12,148 bases of DNA, from contig CAITBU010000168.1 in assembly GCA_903890595.1 (NCBI GenBank), positions 1 through 12,148 on the forward strand, written 5' to 3'. Positions 7,401-12,148 of this stretch are shown here, piece after piece. A program made the translations under genes and the position numbers. The stretch's first letter is position 1, and each line of letters opens with the position of its first letter. The stretch comes from an uncultured Holophagaceae bacterium (lineage in GTDB: Bacteria > Acidobacteriota > Holophagae > Holophagales > Holophagaceae). The notes beneath the pieces were generated by a model. It was not told where the DNA came from and ran no database searches. It saw only the letters and a program-made list of their open reading frames with translations.

Positions 7401-9862
7401 CCCAAGGCGTTGTCGTCAGCCCCATCCGTGATGAGCAGCAGGTAGGAGCTGCCGCACTGGGAGACATCGGTACCCTCGATGGCGTTGAACACGCTGCTGG
7501 GATCCGTGAACTGGGCCAGGGCCCGGGCCATGGCATAGGTGGTGGGGGTGCCTCCGGAGGCGAACAGGTGGGAGATGAGGGTCATGCCGTTGACGGAGTT
7601 GCCGGTGGTGGCGGTGGGTCCCTGCGCGGCCGTGTTGTTGAGCACGCTCCAACCCGAGTAGGTGCCGGTGAGGATGCTGCCCGGCTTGGCAGCGTTGGTC
7701 GCTGCCAGGGCCAGGCTGCTGCCCGCACTGCTGGTCGTGCTGTCATTGCTGAGGGTGGTGGCCGTGCCACTCCCTGCCTCTCCGGTTGGGTCCAGGAAGC
7801 GGAAGGCCCAGTAGGCGTCGGCCTGGTGGGCAACCCAGGACTGGATGGCCGCCTGCTTCACGGCCTGCAGACGGGTCAGGGCCGGGATGCGGTACTTGGA
7901 GGCCTCGTCCCAGATTGTGCCGGTGTAGGTGCCGTCGGCAGCGTACTGGGGCACGAGGATGTTGCCCCACGACGAACCCGCGGGACCGAAGCCCTGGCCC
8001 CAGGAGACATTGTCCTGGCCACCTGCGAGGGTCTTGTCGACCGCATCGAAGACCACGAACTTGCCGACCAGACTGCTCTCCGTGGTGTGGTTGGGCTTGC
8101 TGGCATCGCTGCCCTGGTACTTGGCATTGAACAGCCAAGACAGGTAGGCGGGACGGTAGGTGACCCCGTACAGATACACCCCATTCAGGCTTGCTGGCGT
8201 GGCAGGCACAACCGCCCCCCCCGCGAAAATCCCGCCAGCCTGCGTGAGGTGCTTGTAAGACTGGTCCACCTCGATCGGGAGTCCGCTGCCATAGGTAAGG
8301 CCGGCCTTGATCTGCTGATCCAGCACCGTCATGGATGCCAGGGGATTGCTGGTGGAAGCGGGATCAACGAGCTTCCAGGGAATGGGCACATCGATCGTGC
8401 GCGTCTTGCTGTCCACAACGGCGCTCAGGCGCACATGGCTCGCCGCCCGGATCCAGTTAAGGACGTTCGCCCTTCCCGCAGATGCATTCTCGAGGCTGGA
8501 GCCGATGGCGGCATCGGCATCGGTTGCGGTAACCACCGCCCCATTGGGTTTAATGAGGATGGCGGGTGCCCCAGCCCAGGCCTCGGTGAGATAGGTCACC
8601 CCCGGGACAGAGGAGGTGCCCGCCCTGGGATCCAGGCTGAGCAGGAGCACAGGAGCCGCGACTGGGCATGGGGAGGGAATGGTCCAGTTGGCCGTCCAGG
8701 GGTTGTTTGGATCGCTGACCGAGGAGGGCGAAGACAGGGGGGTGATGGCGGGCACGCCACAGGAAAGCCCACTGGCCCAGGAGCTGTTCCACATGATCTT
8801 GTTCGCAGTCCCAGGCGTGATGAGGTAGGTGGCGAAAGTGAGGACATCCCCTGATTTCCAGGGGCTCCCGTAGTTGGGGCCCGACACCGAGGCCCCATTC
8901 ACCTTTTGGACGTAGAGGTTCCCGAACTGGACCGGATCGTTGGGGGTGACCGTGGAGTAGGGCACCGTAAAGGTGGTAACGGACTTGTAGAACCCCGCGA
9001 TGGCGTCCAGGGTGGTCATGGTTCCGGTGAGGTTGGTTCCGGACGTGAAGCCGGGGATGTTCGCACCAGTCACGGGGTCCAGGCCGGTCATACGCTGCCA
9101 GGTCAGGGTCTTCTTGTCGGCACCGTCCCCCTCCACGGGAGGATGCAGGAGGTAGGTCGTGACAGTCACCGTCGTGCCTGCGGTGTAGCCGCCTGGGGGC
9201 TGGGAGGGACTGAAGTCGAGGGTCGGGAGCGGGGCCGTCAACGTGTCGGAATGGGTGATCTGGTAGGGGGCCGTGGTGGTGTTGCTGCTCAGGGCTGAGG
9301 ATACGAAGTAGTTGGGGTAGGGATGCGATGCGGTGGCCATGAAGGCAGCCTCGGGCACGAAGATGGCCTTGGCATAAGTAAGTGGTGCGGTCTTGGCCGT
9401 CACAGAGAAGGGGTACACCAACCCGGTGGAAACGCACTGGACGGGATTGGCTGATGGATAGTTGGGCGTGGCGTTCCCACTGGGGTCCACCACGACGCCA
9501 AACTGGGTGGTGATCGAGTTACAGGCGTTGTTGGCGTGCGCCTGGATGTAATAACCATTGGAACTTGGCGTTGAGGAGCTGAGGGCGATACTCAAGACCC
9601 GGCTGTCGTCGTCCTGATTCAGGGCATCGTCGTTCCGGAAGAGCGGGTGGAACATCAGGCTCGCCATGGACCGGGAGAAGTCGAAGACGGAGAGGATCTC
9701 GGGCTTGGCCTTGAGGCTGGTGGACTGCTGGTAGAGGTCAAGGAAGTCGGTCGTGCTGGCCTGGAGGCGGGGGTCCAGCTGCGCCATGGCGGAGGACATG
9801 GCAAGGAGGCCCCAGGCCAGCACCCTGAGGCCGCGGAGAAGGCTGTGTACAGAACAGGCCAT
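4499..9862 (-). CDS. pilY1: PilY1-type pilus tip protein, first copy (1787 aa)
   Basis: A large secreted protein with a signal peptide at residues 1-27 (LRVLAWGLLAMSSAMA, cleavage after AMA). A vWA-type metal-site motif DFSRS lies at 61-65. The rest of that domain appears only much later: helix TRLQAVKQAAIQSW from 663, the threonine motif GGTPTT at 770-775 and LLLITDGAD around D813, with cysteine C803 in the place where PilY1 proteins usually have one. Residues of about 70-640 are an insertion of beta-rich sequence. The C-terminal half is a PilY1/PilC-type propeller: SLGNQIYVGRFLPP near 1046, VGTNQGWLHAFGE at 1227-1239, GNGVVDSNERA around D1307, GGRSYYALDIHDPFNP just after, and AYFLDYRGCLWAWG from 1467. 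In known systems PilY1 sits at the pilus tip on the minor pilins, promotes assembly and acts in adhesion and surface sensing. The protein is much longer than the Pseudomonas protein (about 1160 aa) because of the N-terminal insertion. The start has an AGGAG site 7 nt upstream. Confidence 0.93.
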   Translation of the reverse strand: MACSVHSLLRGLRVLAWGLLAMSSAMAQLDPRLQASTTDFLDLYQQSTSLKAKPEILSVFDFSRSMASLMFHPLFRNDDALNQDDDSRVLSIALSSSTPSSNGYYIQAHANNACNSITTQFGVVVDPSGNATPNYPSANPVQCVSTGLVYPFSVTAKTAPLTYAKAIFVPEAAFMATASHPYPNYFVSSALSSNTTTAPYQITHSDTLTAPLPTLDFSPSQPPGGYTAGTTVTVTTYLLHPPVEGDGADKKTLTWQRMTGLDPVTGANIPGFTSGTNLTGTMTTLDAIAGFYKSVTTFTVPYSTVTPNDPVQFGNLYVQKVNGASVSGPNYGSPWKSGDVLTFATYLITPGTANKIMWNSSWASGLSCGVPAITPLSSPSSVSDPNNPWTANWTIPSPCPVAAPVLLLSLDPRAGTSSVPGVTYLTEAWAGAPAILIKPNGAVVTATDADAAIGSSLENASAGRANVLNWIRAASHVRLSAVVDSKTRTIDVPIPWKLVDPASTSNPLASMTVLDQQIKAGLTYGSGLPIEVDQSYKHLTQAGGIFAGGAVVPATPASLNGVYLYGVTYRPAYLSWLFNAKYQGSDASKPNHTTESSLVGKFVVFDAVDKTLAGGQDNVSWGQGFGPAGSSWGNILVPQYAADGTYTGTIWDEASKYRIPALTRLQAVKQAAIQSWVAHQADAYWAFRFLDPTGEAGSGTATTLSNDSTTSSAGSSLALAATNAAKPGSILTGTYSGWSVLNNTAAQGPTATTGNSVNGMTLISHLFASGGTPTTYAMARALAQFTDPSSVFNAIEGTDVSQCGSSYLLLITDGADDNALGSLNAKTSSPYFTTGTDGSLTLDAGGGNRAIIANRTRSDRYNDYWNTFTLAGIGAHLADPSLGMVGTDYLAALDPGTTTRTGVPSTFLPMAIKKRNGITLNQDRRVLTMTLGLSLGGKYTDSNSPKRNLFLTAAAGDPGITAGPLSGFHPFDPTTDWLVDPRDPSGYPTVGKRKDGAVFFFDATNSDKLNTAMEYLFRVATGSLGNQATTSPSLPFVGASLGNQIYVGRFLPPASGGVLWSGDLLMFSTKEQNGSLSILDKSGGVASTLDYTTAQWSADVALRKGPVGTARRLFTRIPGGDALKPFTASAAELDFNHAVTGLKNFVATGIADLATKQLVIHHAAGGDITNLDSGTGLPKTNRSNIMGDIINSAPAAIEYKWSDVSAALSHYATLSAFDGTRFRLILVGTNQGWLHAFGEVTKTDATSGLVTGAVQELWSFLPTDFLAKLNYIKDNSNAHRFMVDGTPVIYHLDLPPASGGRGNGVVDSNERAVAIFGLRKGGRSYYALDIHDPFNPALKWSLVPDEATSITADRIAAGGPTLSTAQTLLGKSGFSTSTPAIGRIQDSLGSLRDAVFLGGGASNTDVEAQFSGTKLGRFVMALDAYSGQILAAADLTEASAGGPLVGPVGTGLVPFEFILNSGMAQRAYFLDYRGCLWAWGSREVVATLPFTNFRRDHAKVANWSLRKVYQDSNVGYGARYTTLPAPFRVGSYPARSAAGTAVPAAVGIAMVSGDRNNPLDRYYAATNPAPTSHQLTVVFDRQDSRALGFDTEGGPDLGILTSQLKNFTANSVTETPPKACDDTLFKAITPGCDDYYLAPKSGNASYGYYVTFPAADPSTGFVPKGINPPLVVAGSLFYSFFTPVTANPCTGGTGTTDSWLIADVMNPIVKDTRLGLTITSGLKNTWAGVASDFLALGTRTVVQGGMREVTAADPLTGNPAIAALALKTTTTAGTERYPKARVWRSVR

Positions 9863-9869
9863 GCGGGTG

Positions 9870-9874
9870 CTCCT
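9870..9874 (-). promoter_or_regulatory. Ribosome-binding site of the first pilY1
   Basis: AGGAG lies 7 nt before the ATG at 9862 and 3 nt after the pilX stop. It fixes the start and shows the gene belongs to the same transcript as the minor pilins. Confidence 0.8.
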
Positions 9875-9877
9875 GGA

Positions 9878-10495
9878 CTACCGAACGGGGGTGGACACCC
9901 AGAGTTCCTTGGCATGGGTAAAGGTGACGCCCCCCTGGACCACCTGGGCATCAGCACGGACAGCCCACAGGTCCGGGGCCTGCTGGGCCGCCCCCCCGGC
10001 GGCCGGGGTGTAGCCACCAGTGCCGCCCCCCTGGCTCATGCCAGCCACGGGCAGCTTGCCCATGTAAGTGAGGCCCAGGGTGCTGGCCTGGGTGGTGCTG
10101 CCGGCGGCGGTGAGGGTGATGCCTGTCTGTGTCGTTGTTGTTGGGTTGTACTCAACGCCGGCAGATGGCGAGGCTAAATCCCAGGACTTCCCTGCCTTGG
10201 TGGGATCAAGCAGTAGGGTGGCCTTCAGTAAATTCAGGTTGGCGGCGCTGCCTTCGGGGGCCAGCGCGCCGTTCGCCATATCCATCCAATGGATGGACCA
10301 CTCCAGGCCAGAATCGGCCACGTTGCGGGCCATGGCCCCCTGGCGGCTGAAGCCCGTGGTGGCGATCTCCCGCAGGGAGTTGCGGGCCATGGCCATGGCG
10401 GCAATGGTGAGCAGCACCAGCAGCATGAGGGCCACCAGGATGGTCATCCCACCCCGCTGGGTGCGCCGCCAAGGACTGGTAGGGATGCCTTGCAT
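9878..10495 (-). CDS. pilX: PilX-type minor pilin
   Basis: This is a 205-residue protein with a basic leader (WRRTQRGG) followed by a transmembrane helix at about residues 17-37, MTILVALMLLVLLTIAAMAM, then ARNSLREIATTGFSRQGAMA and RNVADSGLEWSI. This matches the PilX N-terminal pattern. If cleavage is after G16, mature position 5 is valine rather than glutamate; as I recall, PilX/GspK-type proteins that sit at the top of the priming complex often lack that glutamate. The C-terminal half is rich in Gly, Thr and Ala and ends in VTFTHAKELWVSTPVR. The gene starts 10 bp after the pilW stop, and its AGGAG ribosome-binding site overlaps that stop (TAGGAG). The pilY1 start follows 15 bp after its own stop. 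Together with PilV and PilW it is expected to form the initiating tip complex that recruits PilY1. Confidence 0.88.
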   Translation of the reverse strand: MQGIPTSPWRRTQRGGMTILVALMLLVLLTIAAMAMARNSLREIATTGFSRQGAMARNVADSGLEWSIHWMDMANGALAPEGSAANLNLLKATLLLDPTKAGKSWDLASPSAGVEYNPTTTTQTGITLTAAGSTTQASTLGLTYMGKLPVAGMSQGGGTGGYTPAAGGAAQQAPDLWAVRADAQVVQGGVTFTHAKELWVSTPVR

Positions 10496-10502
10496 GGGGG
10501 GA

Positions 10503-10507
10503 CTCCT
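10503..10507 (-). promoter_or_regulatory. Ribosome-binding site of pilX overlapping the pilW stop
   Basis: AGGAG shares two bases with the TAG stop of pilW (TAGGAG) and lies 7 nt before the pilX ATG. This arrangement supports the start choice and suggests translation coupled to pilW. Confidence 0.8.
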
Positions 10508-11684
10508 AGTTCATGGCCAGGCCCGAGTGCCGGGGCACCAGGACCAGGCTCTGGGTTTGCAGACGGTAAGCCACCGCATTGGGGTTGGCGGCGTATTCCG
10601 AGCGCCGTGTGGCTGTCCGGGTGGTGATGTCCACCCGCACCAGCAGGGGGATGTTGCGGAACCAGGAGGGACCAATGCGGGTGCTCTTCACGCCGGGCCG
10701 GCCGCTGGTGAGCAACTGGGCGTCCAACTCAGCGCGGATCCCCGTGTCCCAGCCGGACTCGAAATCGCTGTAGATGGCCTTGGCCCCGGATGCGTCCAAT
10801 CCGGCCCAGCTGGTTCCGCCATTGGTGCTGAGATAGACCGCAAAGCCGGCGACATTTTCGGCAATGATCTGCTGGGGCTGGGAGGCCGTGAAGGCAGCGA
10901 TGCTGTAGTCCCCCTGGTCCCGCACGAGGCAGGGTATCCCGGTGGCAGAGCCGGGATCCAGGTTCAGCATCTGGATGCGGTAGCGCACCATCTGGGCCGG
11001 CTGGATGAGGACCACCTGGCTGTTCTCCAGGTGGCGCACCCGGGAGGCGGGGGCGGCGGGCCCGGAGCCCGTGATGCCCGCATCGGCGGAGGGTCCCGTT
11101 ACCACCGTCACCGAGGACCCGGAGCGCGTAGCCGAGGTAATGCTCACGGCCTCCCAGGCGTCCTTGAAGACCAGCACCTGCCCTGCCGCCACCTCGCTCG
11201 CGTAGGTGGTACTGCCGCAGGCGAGCGTGTAAGCGGTGTCGGCAGTGGTCAGGGCCCTCCCCAATCCCACCAGCTCTGCAGCTGACAGCTGGTTGCTGCC
11301 TGAGCTGAGGGTTGCCTCAAAGGGCAGGGGCTGGTCCAGGTAGAAATAGAGTTCGTCTGTTTGGTTGGGATCGTCGCTCCCCGCACCGGAGACGTCCATG
11401 TTGGGCAGGATGAGGAAGGTGGGCATGGCCTCGGTCACGGCGGGAGGCGACGAGAGGTCCGTGAGGAACATCCCGGCCAGGTTCAGGTCCTGCACCAGGA
11501 GGTCCACGGACATGCGGTTGCGCCGGTTGCTGGAGATGGACTCGCCGGAGGTGTAGAACGCTGACAGGCTGGCCTTGTACACATTGGCCATGCCCGCCAT
11601 GAGCACCATGGTGAAGACCAGCGCCACCAGGAGTTCCACCAGGGAGAAGCCGTCCACCCCAGACTTCCGCACACCCTCAGCCAT
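10506..11684 (-). CDS. pilW: PilW-type type IV minor prepilin
   Basis: This is a 392-residue prepilin. A short charged leader of 12 residues ends in glycine, followed by FSLVELLVALVFTMVLMAG: a classical prepilin peptidase site (G12/F13), glutamate at mature position 5 (E17) and a transmembrane helix at about 13-35. The following SSNRRNRMSVDLLVQDLNLAG is the PilW-like segment where the helix runs into the globular domain. The mature protein is somewhat longer than many PilW proteins, with extra beta-rich sequence in the middle and only two cysteines (in TLACGST and GIPCLVRD), which could pair. It ends RHSGLAMN. The start overlaps the pilV stop and no strong ribosome-binding site is visible, so translation is probably coupled to pilV. 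Expected role, from the family, is a minor pilin of the assembly-priming complex at the pilus tip. Gene order pilV-pilW-pilX-pilY1 supports the name. Confidence 0.9.
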   Translation of the reverse strand: MAEGVRKSGVDGFSLVELLVALVFTMVLMAGMANVYKASLSAFYTSGESISSNRRNRMSVDLLVQDLNLAGMFLTDLSSPPAVTEAMPTFLILPNMDVSGAGSDDPNQTDELYFYLDQPLPFEATLSSGSNQLSAAELVGLGRALTTADTAYTLACGSTTYASEVAAGQVLVFKDAWEAVSITSATRSGSSVTVVTGPSADAGITGSGPAAPASRVRHLENSQVVLIQPAQMVRYRIQMLNLDPGSATGIPCLVRDQGDYSIAAFTASQPQQIIAENVAGFAVYLSTNGGTSWAGLDASGAKAIYSDFESGWDTGIRAELDAQLLTSGRPGVKSTRIGPSWFRNIPLLVRVDITTRTATRRSEYAANPNAVAYRLQTQSLVLVPRHSGLAMN

Positions 11685-12148
11685 GGGTGACCAACCGGGT
11701 CAAGCGCACGGTGCGCTGGATAGGCCCCCCCGAGTTGTTCACGTCATCCTGGAAGGTCACCTGGACGATGAACTCGGAGAGGTACCCCGTGGCGTAGAAA
11801 TCGCCCGGGTTCCGGATGGTGGTGGCGAGGTAGCGCACCCCGCTGTCCTGCTCATCCGAGGCGCCCACCACCACGGGCCGGCCCCGGTTGTTGAAGTTGT
11901 CCACCCGGGACGTGCCCGTGGCCAGGGTGATGTAGCGGAGGTCAGCGAGGTCCCCCGGGTTGAGGTTGGTGCCATTGCGGTCTGTGAGGTTGAGCCAACT
12001 GAGGCGTCCTTCCAGCTCGGCCCGGTCCAGGATCTGCTCGGCCACCAGGATGGCCGTGCTCAGACTGCGGCTGCCCCGGGTGGACTTGAGGGCCATCACC
12101 TGCAGGGCCGACAGGCCCAGGATGCCCACGGCCATGATGAAGGCGGCC
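11677..12148 (-). CDS. pilV: PilV-type type IV minor prepilin, 5' end cut by the window edge
   Basis: This is the C-terminal 156 residues of a type IV prepilin. The frame is open to the right edge, where it reads AAFIMAVGILGLSALQ, the hydrophobic N-terminal helix typical of PilV (family form roughly GFTLIEVLVA followed by this segment). The prepilin peptidase site and the true start codon therefore lie just outside the window. The methionine at 12135 is inside the helix and is not the start. After the helix comes an amphipathic stretch with AEQILDRAE, then a globular domain ending in RLTRLVTHG. In known systems PilV is an inner-membrane minor pilin that joins PilW, PilX and others in the complex that primes pilus assembly and carries PilY1. 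It overlaps pilW by 8 bp (ATGGCTGA), so the two are probably translationally coupled. The PilV assignment rests on the helix and gene order; another minor pilin of the same class is possible. Confidence 0.9.
   Translation of the reverse strand, partial: AAFIMAVGILGLSALQVMALKSTRGSRSLSTAILVAEQILDRAELEGRLSWLNLTDRNGTNLNPGDLADLRYITLATGTSRVDNFNNRGRPVVVGASDEQDSGVRYLATTIRNPGDFYATGYLSEFIVQVTFQDDVNNSGGPIQRTVRLTRLVTHG

Noticed and set aside
5870..8854. 994-codon open frame on the plus strand
   Set aside because: It is exactly codon-register antisense to the first pilY1. In GC-rich genes that avoid TTA, CTA and TCA codons such frames stay open by chance. The translation is low-complexity Gly/Ala/Val/Arg-rich with no recognisable domain, while the minus strand encodes a clear PilY1.

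Overview
The window is a GC-rich stretch of what looks like a Gram-negative bacterium with type IVa pili. All real coding capacity is on the minus strand, so the window reads biologically from right to left. In order it holds the 3' part of a PilV-type minor prepilin, PilW, PilX, a very large (1787 aa) PilY1-type pilus-tip protein, a 382-bp AT-richer intergenic region, and a second large PilY1-type gene whose 3' end lies off the left edge. The organism cannot be fixed from sequence alone. The PilX N-terminus and the unusually long PilY1 remind me of Acidobacteriota (Holophaga/Geothrix-like) or delta-proteobacterial pilus loci, but that is an impression.

Region 12148-4499 is a compact pilV-pilW-pilX-pilY1 operon. 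PilV and PilW overlap by 8 bp. PilX and PilY1 each follow the previous stop codon within 10-15 bp, each with a clear AGGAG ribosome-binding site. In known type IVa systems these minor pilins form a priming complex that carries PilY1 at the pilus tip, where it acts in assembly, adhesion and surface sensing.

Region 4498-4117 has no gene. It holds an AT-rich block, a candidate sigma-70-like promoter pointing at the second pilY1, a dyad overlapping its -10 element, and an upstream cluster of 7-bp direct repeats with an 11-bp period.

Region 4116-1 is a second PilY1-type gene. It is open without a stop over all 1372 visible codons. It shares signal peptide, von Willebrand factor A (vWA) metal-site motifs and propeller start with the first copy but differs strongly in the N-terminal half. 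It has no minor-pilin genes of its own inside the window, so it may be an alternative tip protein that uses the upstream minor pilins.

The most interesting feature is the architecture of the two PilY1 proteins. The vWA metal-site motifs are split by an insertion of almost 600 residues, and the front part of that insertion is where the paralogues diverge. Long open frames on the plus strand (up to 994 codons) are antisense shadows of these two genes. No RNA gene, mobile element or CRISPR array was seen.
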